From Varroa destructor (taxonomy: Eukaryota; Arthropoda; Arachnida; Mesostigmata; Varroidae): a stretch of DNA of 64,000 bases. The notes beneath the pieces are model-generated. The model was not told where the DNA came from, searched no databases, and saw only the letters and a program-made list of their open reading frames with translations. Shown piece after piece: positions 30,991 through 44,247 of the stretch. The stretch spans positions 28,098,239 through 28,162,238 of the forward strand of contig NW_019211455.1 of assembly GCF_002443255.2 (NCBI RefSeq), in the 5' to 3' direction. The position numbers were made by a program, and so were the translations under genes. Position 1 is the first letter of the stretch. The number at the start of each line of letters is the position of its first letter.

Positions 30991-33046
30991 TTATCGCATA
31001 TGAGGAGGTGGCGCAAACATTGTACCGCTTTGCTTGGACACCGCGCGTGATGGTGTAAAACCAAGGACTTTCTGAACGTTCTGAAAAATCAAATGTTTGA
31101 ACAATGCGACAATCACGGATTGGCTTCGTTGTTAGATTTGAGACGCAAAGATAAACAAAATAAGCGTAGTTCTACCAAAATGTTAGATCAGATAAATTCT
31201 ACCACTAATCAGGGATAAATTTCTATAGAAAAGTCGAAGATAATCAGGCATGATAGTTGAAAAAAGGCTCTTGATGCATCTTAATTTTTTTTTAGAAAAT
31301 TTGTAATACTTGAACTATTATTTTGTAACTCAGATTCTGCCCGCAAATTATACGGCCTAGGAAGGAAATTCGACTTACCTGTCGAATTGACATTGTACAA
31401 AGGATGTAAAGGAAGATGAAGGAACAGTCAGTGAAATCGTCACCTGCCAAATTTCGATGACTCAAACCCTGGAACCAAGAGAGCGGTACAAACGGAAGTT
31501 TCGCCACAACCCGACCGTCGAAACTTTAGCAAATGGCAATGAAAAACACCGTTAGACACTGGTCAGATGATAGTATAAAACGCCATCCCTATCTCATAGG
31601 TACTGAAACGTCATGAGCCACTTCTAATGGGGGATCGTAATCTATGCGCGAACATAACTTCGCTGTACACCCTGCTTTACATTAAGAGTTAAGAATCGTA
31701 AAGTTCGCTGTAATTAAAAGAAATATTGCTTACTACGTAGAAGAGCAGACCCAACAAGCGTCATAGTATTAGAAAGAGCTGTAAAAAAAAATTGATATTG
31801 CTATTTATAGGCTATACTTATATTGAACCAACTTACATTGAGTTGAAACATGACAAAAGAGCGGTGAAAGCAATCCCAATTGCAAACATCGACTTCATCT
31901 TTACTAGGCTGAGATCACGGTTGTTGACACGAAGACGTTCTTCCTCTCGCTCGAGACGCTTCTTCTGGGCCTTGTCTACGTCAGACACTCCGGCACCGAT
32001 TTCTTTTTTCTTCTCAACTAAACGAAAAACAGTTTTTTTTTCCGAACAATTTGCTTAAACGAGTATGCAAATATACACAGCTCTCAGCATGTCATGAATA
32101 CAGATAGAACGCACAATATCTATCTGTATCTCTAAGCTCGTCACAAAGAGATAAAATACAACAGAATCACACTTACGAACAGCTTTCAATAAAACACTTT
32201 TGCCTTTGTATTAAAAACGACATCAGCGAAAGAATGTTCCGACGAAGCACATTTAGAACTAAGAAAAATCATATCCACATCTTACTTTTTTTGCTTTGTT
32301 TTTCTACCTCGGCCTTCAGACGTTGGTATTTTTCTGTCCGGTAAACCATGAGCCATGTTAAGCCTGAAACAGCAAGGAAATATAACAGCGAAGTGAGATG
32401 ACACAATAAATAAACGAAATATTTCAATGAATAACACAGACCTTTGAATCAATTCATTACACAGATATGCTTGTAAATGCTTTACCCAGAGATTGCTCAG
32501 TTACCGAACCAAAATAATGGGTTTTATGATTAAATGTTACCGAATGAAGATAATAAGGATGTACCAATTGCTCGTTAGTCGCAATTCTCGCTTAAGTGGT
32601 TATTAGGCAGATACTAAATGAGCGCCCACCTGCGCACACATGAAATATATCTACAGAAGTAACTAAAACGTTGTTGAAACGGTGCATTGTGTTTATTCTA
32701 ATGGAAATACGTTACTGTTTGTATGTATCATTTTCCTAAATTTTTTTAGTAGAAAGGGCCTGTACGTTCAGCCTTTAAAATAATGCTCCCATAATGTACG
32801 GAAGTAGAAATTGCTGTTAATAGAAATTACTGTACTTTCACTATCTACTATCAAGTAGAGGTTCAACTGCACTATTCGAAACTTAGCAAACTATGTTGTG
32901 TCGAATTATAACGACTAAGTCAGAAGGACAAAGATAAAAAGGGCCTTCCGATTGGCATGAAGAACTTCTTAGACTCGAAACGAACCTTCTCCAACAAATG
33001 CTGTGAACAAAGATATTAGAACTATCACAAGAGAATCTTGCCACAT
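30991..33046 (-). CDS. TMCO1: Transmembrane and coiled-coil domain protein 1 (TMCO1), ER membrane
   Basis: Five minus-strand exons join in phase: 33046-32986, 32363-32286, 32017-31837, 31523-31379 and 31080-30991, giving a complete 184-residue protein (human 188). The order is a first membrane segment (about 5-20), then GLTWLMVYRTEKYQRLKAE, a lysine- and glutamate-rich coiled coil (about 32-75), NNRDLSLVKMKSMFAIG, a second hydrophobic segment, VAKLPFVPLSWFQGLSHRNL, FLYILCTMSIRQ, and a short tail FTPSRAVSKQSG. This is the DUF106/EMC3-related family. TMCO1 is known both as an ER calcium-load-activated channel and as part of the ribosome-associated translocon for multipass membrane proteins. The start matches the family start. 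The gene is head-to-head with MCCC2. Donors are GTTCGT, GTAAG, GTAAGT and GTAAGT. Confidence 0.95.
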
Positions 33047-33692
33047 TTTCTCACTGTAAACGCCTGCCTGTTCTTAGCAGTTTTACTTTATTCTCGAAGT
33101 ACTCCCCCGGCTTTCTTGTTGCTTCCAGCGCAGCTTTAACCGAATAATTCTTGTGAAGTGTCGAACACGTGATCTTTCCTCGTACCGCTGAATGGACAAA
33201 TGATCTTGCTGGCTACGCTGGGCGCTGGGCATATCTGTCAGGGAATCGCCCTATGGTATCGTCTGCCGAGCTGGTTGTGTACTCACCCAGCTCACCAAAT
33301 TTGAACACCGAGAAAAAATAAAACTGGGTTTTGATTGCACATGTGCTTATAGGAAACTTTGTTAATTTTGTTATCTCTGTTGTCAACATTATGTTTATAT
33401 TTTTTTGATATATATCTAAATGCCAGGACATTTATGTACGGATTGTTGATGTCGCTTGTGATTACACTGGACCTTTTGGACATTGCGCAGGCGCCGTACA
33501 ATTTCTGTCGCCGTTTCGTCTGTGTGTCTATCCAGCTGTATTTATCTCTGTTAATAGAAGACACAGGTTGCATTAGATCAAAGAGATATAATCTGATTGG
33601 TTCAAGGGAGAACCATACAATGCTATACTGTAAAATGATAGCGCTTCGTGAGGTTATATTTCGAACTCGTCTGATGACACGAGCTCTTACAG
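33047..33692. promoter_or_regulatory. Shared head-to-head region of TMCO1 and MCCC2
   Basis: About 650 bp separate the TMCO1 start codon (minus) from the first MCCC2 coding exon found (plus). It must hold the TMCO1 promoter and 5' UTR and, most likely, the first MCCC2 exon with its start codon and mitochondrial targeting peptide. I could not fix that exon: an ATG-led frame at 33200 is leader-like but gives no donor in the phase needed. Confidence 0.5.
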
Positions 33693-36600
33693 GATTTTCA
33701 AGTGAGTGGAAGGTTGTGGGTTCGAATCCGAACCGCGCCAGCGCCGAGTTCGAGGAGAATCAGGTGAGCGCGATCAAAGAGCATATGGTTCAAAGGACAT
33801 TTAATGTGCGCAGAAATATATTATTAAACATGTCAATGACGCTATATTTAAGCGAAATCTCCATTAATTTATATATATATATATATATATACATTACTGA
33901 AACTGACATTTGTCAAGCAACGATATACTTGTGCTATTATAACTTTAGCAACCGACCGTTCAACTAACTCGATTTCAGTTGAGACATTAAAAATGTTGAA
34001 AAAAAAAAGCTTCAAATAAGCGTTTTCATTAAATAGAAGGGCATTTCTAGTTATAAAAAAAAAAAAAAAGATTCTTGGAACTTACTGCTTTTGAGACGTT
34101 TGTAGCTTTAAATGGGCCTGTACATATGTAAGGAATAAATAAGCCAGTATGTAAAGAAACTGCTTTTACTGTTCATATGGGCCCCATGCTACTCAGGACA
34201 TAGATCTATTTCAAACTGATCGTTAGACCTCTTGGATCGTTTTCACCGTTTCTGAGATCGTTCTCTTTGTAGCTCAAATTTGATATATCCAAAGATGTTT
34301 TCAAATCTATCTATATTAAAGCACGAAGACACTTCATTTTTTGAAGATTCGTATATCAATCAACAAGTAATATGCTGACTTACCTAGCGTCCAGACTTAT
34401 ATCTCCTATGTTTAGAGACTCCGTAGTTCAATGACAAATATATTAAAGTGAAAATAATACGAAAGGTACAGTAAGTCCCGTTGCTCACTTTAATTGCAGA
34501 ATGCCATGCGCAAACTGGTATCAGAGCTGCGCAATAACGTTCGCATTATCTGTGAGGGCGGGGGCATTAAAGCCCGTGCAAGACACGAGTCTAAAGGAAA
34601 ACTTCTTGTCAGACAGAGGATAAACACGCTCCTCGATCCGGGTCAGTACCAATAATCATGTTGAAATACACGACTTAGAATGTTGCTTTGCTAGATCGGA
34701 TGGTGGTTTAGACGACATTGATTGAACTTGTAACGCCAGTATTGTAATAAATACAATGCAAATTTAAAAAATGAAAAAGCAGGAAAGAGGAGCTTAAAAT
34801 GATTTCACTCTTGAATGTCATACATTTCATTCAGTCTTGTATTTCCACGGAAATCAAGTTATTAATAACCAAAGGAGCGGTTCCTATATTCAGAAAAATG
34901 AGTCACAGGCTTCTCATTTCGTCCTCATTTTTAGGCTCATTTTTCCTCGAATTGTCCCAGTTTGCAGCATGGGACATGTACGGCGAAGACAGAATTACGG
35001 GCGGCGGCCTCGTTACTGGAATCGGACGAGTGTCGGGAAGGCAGGTGATGATTGTCGCTAACGACGCTACCGTTAAAGGTGTAAAACCAGAATAAGACTG
35101 AACGCTAATTTTTTTGTGCTTATTTTTGTACTGTTGTTATTATTATTATCATTTACGATAATACTAGTTGCAGCGTTGGGGACGTCCCCATTCTAAACTG
35201 CGTACTTTTATTCATCAGTTTAGCAGGCATGTTTAATGAAGTAATAAAGTCTTAGCATGTCTGAGAGCATCACGTTCGCTAGGGCAACCGCGAACTTTGA
35301 TGGACATTATTTGCCGACCGGCATTATGAAACAACTTGCTTGGCTGACTAGATACAGTTGCCTTTTCACAGGTCGTCTTGCAATCATGAAGGCGTTTGCT
35401 CGTAGCTGTACGCAATACCTTATTTCGCAAGTAGTTCGTTCTGATCTGGCAACATTTTGTAAAAAAGGGCTTTGGGTAATTCTCGGTCACACAACAATGG
35501 CTTCAACAGAGCGTGTCGGTATTTACTATGCTAGGCGATAGCGACGTGACAAATGTGGCCCGTATCGTATTGTTTTTGGTTGGTTTTTGTTTTTTTGTAC
35601 GTTTGCTTTGGTCAAACTTCATTGTCTTCTTCGGTTTTCCCCAAGCTTAGCATTTCACGAAAGCACGTGGCCTGCAAAAGTTATCCCAGCAGTACCCTTT
35701 CTACGTAGCTCTCCGATAGTCTTTGCCAGTGTTACTTTGGCGCCTCTTATATCCACTACTTAGAGGGGTCGCTACAAAGTTAGCCGCTACACTATCGGTC
35801 ACCGAGGCTATTGGAGTGACGCAATGCACTACTCGAATCAAGTTTCTTGTGTTTGGAATCTGACTCTTGCTTCACAGCAGAAGCGTTACTTCGCATAGCC
35901 TATGGCCTCTGCTTTTACTCTATAATAAAGGATAGCTCCTAAGGTTTTCCTCTAGTTTTAAGGGGAGATGTCTGTTCCTTTGAATTCTTATCAACTTGGC
36001 TTCGCTTTCACTCTGCCTGTCTTAGGTGCGGCCTTGGGGACACGTTGCTAGATGGATATGCGCTTGCGCAGCAGTGGGGTTCGCCTAGGGTTCGAATCCG
36101 TTGTTGTCCGTTCCTATCATTGCTGTAAGCCCATTGACGTCTTTAGTTGTAGGTTTCATGCTCAAAAATGCAGGTCGATACCACAGAGACTCATTCTCTT
36201 AGCTCAGAATTAATTTAATGTGCGCTTGACCCACCGAGTTTATTCTGCTAAGGCGGGAAATGGAATGATATCGATTCGAATAATATTTTAGAATAGCATT
36301 GTACTCTCACACGTCAGTCCTTTAGCAACACATCAGGGTTATACTGTCAACTCTGCTGGAAAATTAAAAAAAAGGTGCCCAATACAGCAAATTGTTGATA
36401 ATGATGAAAATAAACTAGCGGACCTCTCAAGGGAGTTGCTTGCATACCAGTTTTAAGTGCAAAGGTTATTTGGAACATATATGAGGTAACGTTATTTATA
36501 TTTTGAGTAGATGGAAGTGCCATATTTTTTCATGTTGGGCTTGAGGGTAATTTGAATGCTTTTAGCAACTCATTTACTGAGTGCAATTTTTGTTTTATAC

Positions 36601-39600
36601 TTTCTTCATTACCAGATGTTTATTAGAGAGAACTTTTAAAGCTTTTCTATATCACAAAATCAATATTAGACATATTCTACTTCGGAGTGCATTGAAATAA
36701 GGACACTTTTCTTTTTACTTATCCAGTTCACAATTTAACCTAACAAATAGATATTATCTTCTCTGTACAACGTAGGAGGGACGTATTATCCTGAAGGAGT
36801 TAAAAAACATTTACGAGCACAACAAATCGCTCGAGAGTCATGCCTTCCTTGCATTTACCTCGTGGACTCGGGAGGAGCTTTTTTGCCTAAGCAAGCTGAA
36901 GTATTTCCAGATGCTACTCACTTTGGAAGGATATTCTATAACCAGGTCAGAATCATAGTGATCGGATATGTAATAGATTCTAGAATTCTAACTGTCAGCT
37001 TCTTAAATGCTGAATCCTTTATGTTTTCTTTTCGGTCAAGTCTCTTATGGCACCATGGTTTTAGCCAGGTTTGCCATAACTACAAATATAAATAAAACTG
37101 TATATTGACTTAATCGTCTAAAAACAAGAGCATTACCACATTACAATGTTCAGTTGTAAAGAGTGGTCTAAGAACATTGCAACTAGATGATCTTGAACAG
37201 CTTGCTGATGTGTATTAATCGAAAGTGCCATTTCAGTCGACAATGTCAGCTGACGGCGTTGCGCAGATAGCCGTTGTCCTGGGTTCCTGTACAGCCGGAG
37301 GTGCATATGTGCCTGCGATGAGCGACGAAGCCGTCATCGTGAAGCGACAAGGAACCATTTTTCTAGGAGGTCCACCACTGGTAAAGGCTGCCACTGGGGA
37401 GGACATCTCTGCGGAAGACCTTGGAGGTGCCGATTTACATTGCAGGTGTTTAGCAATCACAGACAGAACAAATGACTTTATCGTGTTTGTTTCTATAGTT
37501 GGTCACTACCGCATTTCTACTTCAAAGTATCTCAGTGCGAAAAAAAAAAAGCATTTTGCCAATTCGATATAATTGGAAAATGGGGTAACAGCACTAAATA
37601 ACGACAAACATTTTTGAAGCAAGCATGCCTTATCGCGAAAGATCGGAATTAATCACATAGCAGGTACTAGCCTAAGAGGAACGTCTGATTTATAGGACAT
37701 TTAGGACGTTTTTTGTGTTCTACTTTTAGACAGAGCGGCGTGACAGATCATTATGCTTTGGACGATACACACGCCTTGCATATAACCCGTCAACTCGTTG
37801 CTGATCTTGGACAAACTCCCAGTGAGTCTTTAGACTTCAGTGGAGGTGCGGCTGAGCCTGTCTTCGACGTGAACGATCTCTTCGGAATTGTGGGTCTGTC
37901 ATTTTAGTCAATCGCATTGACGCGATGTATTCACATTGTGTTCTTTAGAAAATCATGGCAGTTTTTGCTCATTGCTTCCATTTGTTTATGGCCAAGTGAC
38001 GTACATCGTTAGAAGCCTGAATGACTATTCTGAGCGTCTAGGTTCGGTCTTGCGTTGCTTAAAATGGCTAATCTTAATGTAAAACTAGGTGTGTCAAAAC
38101 TCGCTTTCGAAACTACATTACCTCACATATCCCAAAGTTTAGGACTTGAACGTGAACTACGGCAGCATTACAAGGACAATGATTTGTTCTGATTTTTTTA
38201 TCTAGATCACAAGATTTCGCGTTTGTTTCATGTTTTAAAGACATGTCAAGTGGTAAAAAACCTATTTCGTATTTTTAAAGAGTTAAAGAACAACGATTCA
38301 GCCGAGGATATTTATTATTAAGAGATATGAGCTCATTTCGTCTTCCAAAGGTAGTTGAATGCTAGTCGAGTTCAGAAAATCAAGGCAAGGTTATTCTTTA
38401 GATCGAAAATGTGGCTTTTACAGGCCACATTTCTCAGCTATAGAATCCTTATCTTACAATAAAGTCCTGCCCTTAATAACAGAAAGCTGATGAGCATTGA
38501 AAATGTTGTTAATTACCGCCTAACACCCATTCCTAAAGCACCAATTAAAAGCAAAGCTTTGTAACTTAAATAAAGCTATGGCAATAGGCTTAAATAGCAT
38601 GGTATATAATTAATAATAGTAATAATAATAAGAAGCTGTCAGTTTCACAACAAGATCAACATAGTGAGAAACGCAGGATGTAGAACCTGCCGGTTTTATC
38701 CGAATGGCACTTTCGATGCGTTTACGACGTTTCTTTTTTTAATATTCAGTCTCATTTCACTATCGATACACATATTGCCAAGACATAATTAGCTGTTAGG
38801 CCTGTGTCGATACGAATATCTTATAAAATAACACGTTTGTGGATATTTTTAGAATAACACTTTCTCATGATTTATATTACGCAATGGTTTATTTCTCTAT
38901 TATCTTTGCTATATGATAATGCGACGATGGCTTCCGTAGTGTTTAGTACAACATTTCGAATAATACGTTTTTCTTACGTGTTTGTTTCATTTTCAGGATC
39001 AAATTTGATGAAAACGTATGACGTTCGAGAAGTGATTTCGCGCGTTTTTGATGGTTCCGAGTTTCACGAATTTAAACAACTATATGGAGAGACACTTGTT
39101 ACTGGATTTGCTAAACTTTACGGACAAACGGTAAGAAAAAAAATATATATAGTTGACAAGCATTTTCTGTAATGGTGTGTTTGATGTGTATGTGGGGGAC
39201 GGGTAGGTCATGGAACCCCATACTATTCTCTCCGACGTTCTAGTGCGGCTAGTAGATTTCATCACAAGCTTGTTTTTCAGGTGGGGATATTGGCTAACAA
39301 CGGTGTTCTTTTCCCAGACAGCGCGGTCAAGGGAGCTCATTTCATCGAATTGTGCTCGCAACGAAGTATCCCTCTTATCTTTCTGCAGAATATTACAGGT
39401 AAAGAATAATGTTTACTTGAATCGCTGAGGTTGTCTGTGGCGCCGTACAGTGTTACGGGTTAGCGGCTATGGCGCGCTATTGACACACCTTTTGTGTTTT
39501 ATGAAAACTGCATTATTTGTGATTTCGATAATTAAACACTAAAAATATTTTGAAATTGACGCTTGTTAAATCCGACACTGCTGATTATAACTATAATAAA

Positions 39601-41701
39601 CTATGTAAAAGTAAACTAGATTAGCGAGACGCTCTACAGGTTTTATGGTGGGACGAGATGCTGAAGCGGGAGGAATTGCCAAGCATGGAGCCAAACTCGT
39701 AACGGCTGTGTCCTGCGCACGCGTTCCCAAGGTAACCTTAAGTAAGAGTTGAACCGAACAACTGAGCACCGGTAAAAAGTTTAAGAAAGCCATAAACATT
39801 CACTTTTGATTAGTCTCTATTATAAGTATTTACGTTATTAGGTATGTGAAGCGTGTCAAAATAGTTAATGACCGTCAATGTATCATCTTTTTGTGTCTGC
39901 TAATTAGATTGGTTTATAATAAATAAAACTGTTTGAATACACTTTTCTTTTCGTTTCGTTTAATATAGTATAAATGTAGAATTTACAAGGGTCTGTTGTA
40001 TTACGCCTTCGCTTCAGCTAACGGTCCTCATTGGAGGATCGTACGGCGCAGGTAACTACGGGATGTGTGGTCGCGCCTACGAACCTCGCTTCCTTTATAT
40101 GTGGCCAAACGCACGTATCTCCGTCATGGGTGGGGAACAGGTAAGGACACAAATGTATGTGTCATAATTTAAGTGTAAAGCGTGCATAGTGTAAATCAAA
40201 GTCAATGCAAAAAACCTTTGATGCTAAAATATAATATCTACAGAAATCGGACCACCGTAACTATTAAATATACAGTTGTATAATAAATGAAAAACTACTC
40301 GCAGAGGATAATCGAACAAACAATGGCTTAAGCTTCGTTCACGCTCTATTGCAGGCTGCCGGCGTATTGGCCCAAGTTCAGAAAGATATCCGTCTACGGG
40401 AAGGCAAGCCCGCTATGAGTGCCGAAGAGGAGGCCGCTATCAAGAAACCTATAATTGAAAAATACGAATTCGAAGGGAGCCCATACTACTCGAGGTAAAT
40501 CACACTTTCAGTAAATTATTCTAACTAGGTTCAACGCTCTCGAAATCCGGCCACCTTCTTATGAATCGTTTCTAAGCGAAGCAAGCACCTTAACAGTTTT
40601 TCTTCTACGTGTTAGAAGTCACGGTCACGTTTATTCGATATAACATTTATTCGCCACATCGATTGAGGATTTAAACCATTTATTAATCGTTTTCAGAATA
40701 TTCCTTCTTTAATCAGCAAGTATCTTTTTAATAAGAACCGTGCGTCGAGCGATATTGGTAGATGTAAACTGGTTGAAGTGTTGTTCGTATGCGCTACAAA
40801 CAAAACATTGGACTTTATTTTTGGGTCGTAGCAGATCAAAGGCTCTAAGAAGTCAAAAAAATCAAACTGAAAAAAGCGTACAAAAACACGCAAGGAATTT
40901 TCCATGACGACCCAATCAATAATCAATTGATATTTCGCTCTTTGAAACGGCCGTTAATTTCTATATAAAAAAAATCCAGGCACATTTATTTTTCGGGCCA
41001 TTTCGATTAATTTTCAGGTCCTTAATTTAAAATGTATCAAGGATTTACCTCCTGGAGATCCTTTCCGAATTTTTCAGAAATCACAAAATCTAACCATGAA
41101 TTAAACTCTCTATTTGTGGAAAAAAGGAAGTTTATAATCACGGTAGAAATTGAAATTCATCGGACGTAAACACATCACATGACAGCCGTTCTTCGCTTAA
41201 CCAATAAGTTTCTCCTTGTATTAGGTACAGTCCACCAAATTTATTTTTGTACGAACTTACTTGTCTTACCTTGTGTATAAGTGAATTCATTGCAAGCCAT
41301 TTCTTGTATCTTTGACGTATCGAAGCTGCAAGCAAACTGTCTAATATTGAAGCTTCGTTTCAGCGCTCGTCTGTGGGATGATGGAGTGATTGATCCGTGC
41401 GATACCCGAAAGGTATGCGACAGACTGAGCAAATAAAATATAATCGTTGACATTGGTACTGTAGTACTGCTACCATAGCAACTTACTTGCTAATCAGCCG
41501 TTCACGGGTTCAATCAATATGCATTGATTCAACAAAATATAGAACCGTCTCAATCTTGTCCAGCAAAAGGCAATACAAACGTCTCTCTTTGAATTATTTC
41601 AGGTACTTGGCCTATCGCTAAATGCGGCTTTAAACAAGGAGAGGGTCCGAGAAATGGAGCTGGTGCAAAATAAAAGCCGTTTTGGAGTTTTCCGAATGTA
41701 A
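33693..41701 (+). CDS. MCCC2: Methylcrotonoyl-CoA carboxylase beta chain, mitochondrial (first exon missing)
   Basis: Thirteen plus-strand exons join in phase: 33693-33763, 34500-34641, 34935-35078, 36776-36945, 37237-37445, 37730-37893, 38997-39130, 39281-39398, 39640-39731, 40018-40140, 40355-40494, 41364-41412 and 41603-41701. They encode 550 residues, against 563 in human, so only the short N-terminal leader is missing. This is the carboxyltransferase subunit that carboxylates 3-methylcrotonyl-CoA in leucine breakdown, with the biotin-carrying alpha subunit, in the mitochondrial matrix. Landmarks: [106 protein letters not shown] and the C-terminal FGVFRM. The longest intron is 35079-36775. 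One donor (GTGTAA) and another (GTGTTT) are weak but required by the phase. Other CoA carboxyltransferases (PCCB) lack these specific blocks. Confidence 0.96.
33870..33891. repeat. (TA)n microsatellite in an MCCC2 intron
   Basis: About eleven AT dinucleotides, 107 bp after the donor of the first MCCC2 exon found. It inflates a 202-residue spurious frame that overlaps the real exon. Confidence 0.95.
36089..36099 (+). other. tRNA-like B box (possible tRNA pseudogene or SINE fragment)
   Basis: GGTTCGAATCC matches the RNA polymerase III B box exactly, inside the 1.7-kb third intron of MCCC2. About 60 bp upstream, TGCGGCCTTGGGG loosely resembles an A box. I cannot fold the region (36027-36112) into a full cloverleaf, so an intact tRNA gene is unlikely; a decayed tRNA or tRNA-derived SINE is the better reading. 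Confidence 0.3.
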
Positions 41702-41985
41702 AACTAGTCGCGTGCTTTCGATGCTGCTATGTGTGAGACGAATAGGTCCGTCGAAGCTTAAAGCGATTGACATATACGTGCATTAGGGGGAATATGTACA
41801 TAGTAATTAACGTTTTTAATTTTAGCGAATGCGACTAGTCCAATACGTTATTTGGGGCAAAGACGTAATGCGTTGTATGAGTCTCGACCAATATCTTTGC
41901 ACAAGTACACTATTATTCAATGCTAGTGAATTAGCAAATGAGACTTAAAACCAGCCCAAACCACTGTACGGTGAGTGCTATTGGA

Positions 41986-41991
41986 AATAAA
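41986..41991 (+). terminator. Candidate poly(A) signal of MCCC2
   Basis: AATAAA 285 nt after the MCCC2 stop codon, followed by A/T-rich and then T-rich sequence. Position and context support it, and 860 bp remain before the CIAO2B start. Confidence 0.5.
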
Positions 41992-42851
41992 AATTCTCGA
42001 TCTTTATATTCTTCCTGGCCGTCTATTTTGAAAATTTCATTCTATCTGGTTATCATCATCATCGTCATCGTGATGTGAAGTAAACTCATGAAGAGCTGCC
42101 AGGTTCCTTGATTTGGGTTTTGTCAAATTTCTGCATCCGAATACTACTGCACCATAATTGCCATCCACGTTAATGTCATATTTACCCGTGATTTGTCAAT
42201 GAACACTGTGCTTTTTTAGAAGATGCAACTCAAAAATAGAAAGTCTACGAGAAATGTTACTAAAAATGGTTTATTTATAGACTTCTAAAAATTGTAATAC
42301 AAGAAAAATATAAGTGGAATTCCTTCAATTACTATTTTATGCGAAGTGACAACTTTGTTTGCTAACAGATATAAAAGAAGTTAATATGTGGGTGAGAGTA
42401 AAATTTAATAGATTGTAGTCATTAAAACTAATAAACTGTAAGCTTGCAAAGGGTATTTATCGTTTTCTATTGAGCAAGAATGGTAAACTGGATCATGCTC
42501 TTCATCATGATCGAACGTTTTACATTGATATAGGGTATTAATATTTCTAACCTAGACAATCCAATCTAGGGAATTAGAATGTAAATTTTTGAATCCTGCG
42601 GGCGTACCCACAGAGCACCTAAGACTGGCTTGCTTGGATGCGTAGGACTATGCGTAATTGTTTCCTCTTTGAATTCGTGTCGTCTGCTAGTAGAATTGCC
42701 TTGTGTCTGCTTTCATTTTCGTTCTGTGGTGGAGCTGTACAGCTGATATTTGTTGCTACTTGTATTTGCATCTCGATTAACTAACTGAGTCTCTTCCTGA
42801 ATACAGACAAAACACAACAGGCAAAAACATAAAGATTTGCCGTGAGGTAAG

Positions 42852-44247
42852 ATGGTTTTTAGCTTTTTTGGAGATTCTCAGCTAGAGAACGCCACACCGC
42901 AAGTGTTCGATACTGTTAAAGAAAGACCCGTTACTGCTGCCGAGCTGGACGATAACGTTGAAGACCCCATCGACGCCCGGTAAGTTGAGAAAGTTCAAGT
43001 TCTAGAGGATTGGGAACATTGATTTTTGTTTAAAAATATATTTAAAAACAGAACTGAATGTATTGTGGTAAATGAGAGTAAAGTTTCTGATTATAGATAT
43101 TAGCCTGAAAATAGATTTCCACATAACGTCGACTTGGACATTTCGCACCCGTACACGGCACACTGTTTAGTTATTGACCTATTGGCAACACGATAAATAG
43201 GGATACATGTAAATGCTTTACCCTAGTTAGGATTTTCTAGCACATTTCTTGTTAGTTAGTATGTTTCAAATTATTGTAAAAAACAGATGATTTTTATGGG
43301 TCTCAATGTGTTGGTTATTTTAATTAGCATGTTATGTTCTAAACTATGCACGAAATTCGCGCATTATCGTATAGTAATATTACATTGTCTCACATATCTT
43401 GTGCACACCTACCTTCTCTAACATATTGTAAATTAATGTTATGCTTTTGCCTTTCAGTGAGGTGTTCGACCTGATCCGAGACATCAATGACCCTGAGCAC
43501 CCTCTGACGTTGGAACAGTTGAAGGTCGTGGCCGAGGAGTTAATAAAGGTCAGCTCACAGACCAAGACCGTGCAGGTTAACTTCACGCCGACTATACCGC
43601 ACTGCTCAATGGCCACGCTGATTGGGCTGTGCATTCGGGTAAATTTGGAAAATCCTTATCTGATGGAATTTTTTTGTGTTTAGTAAACCGATATACATGA
43701 GGATCAACAATAGCGTAACCGTTTTGCTCTATCAGGTAGATAAGGGTGCCTGATGTTAAAATTTATAAGTATTTTTTAAGTAAGCGGCATGCCTTTGCAT
43801 GATATGACTTTATCTATTCTAGTTCTTACAACTATATCAGTCGATTAGCATGCAATAAAAGTAGTCTTGTTTAGTGCATAAAATGTTTATTGAAGTAAAA
43901 CAGGAAGGTGCGATCACATCCAGCATGTCTATCTTTTCTAAACAACGCTAATAAATTAACTCGATGTGAAACACATATAACACCTAGGTTATTTAGCATG
44001 TATTGTTATGCACACAGCATTAATGCCAGGTTCATTGGTTATAACCTATTTTTTATGCTTCCAGGTGAAGCTATTGCGCACACTTCCTCGAGAATATAAG
44101 ATTGACCTTTCGATTACCCCAGGCAAGCATGACCAAGAGAAGGCCATTAATAAACAGCTTCAGGATAAGGAGCGCGTAGCCGCTGCCCTGGAGAATCCCA
44201 ACCTGCTTTCCGTTGTTAACAAATGTATTTCGGAACTCAACTACTAG
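42852..44247 (+). CDS. CIAO2B: Cytosolic iron-sulfur assembly component 2B (MIP18/FAM96B)
   Basis: Three plus-strand exons join in phase: 42852-42979, 43458-43638 and 44065-44247, encoding 163 residues, the same length as human CIAO2B. The N-terminal part (ERPVTA-like [12 protein letters not shown]) is variable; the rest is the DUF59/MIP18 domain with [59 protein letters not shown] and [16 protein letters not shown]. Cys92 in PHCSMA is the conserved reactive cysteine. The protein joins CIAO1 and MMS19 in the targeting complex that hands 4Fe-4S clusters to cytosolic and nuclear proteins such as DNA polymerases and helicases. The extended N-terminus and the NVVE-like LKVVAEEL favour CIAO2B over its paralog CIAO2A. 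Exon borders are typical (GTAAGT and GTAAAT donors, CAG acceptors). Confidence 0.96.

Noticed and set aside
33200..33358. ATG-led frame that could be the MCCC2 mitochondrial leader
   Set aside because: No GT donor in the phase needed to join 33693; not enough to call.
33718..33731. GGGTTCGAATCCG, a tRNA-type B box
   Set aside because: It lies inside the first MCCC2 exon found, where it encodes Val-Gly-Ser-Asn-Pro in the conserved reading frame just before SAEFEENQ; the match is coincidental.
33359..33967. 202-residue plus-strand open frame
   Set aside because: Only 33693-33763 is a real exon (MCCC2). The rest reads through intron sequence and a (TA)n repeat.
35257..35541. 94-residue plus-strand frame in an MCCC2 intron
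   Set aside because: The flanking exons join perfectly without it and it matches no family.
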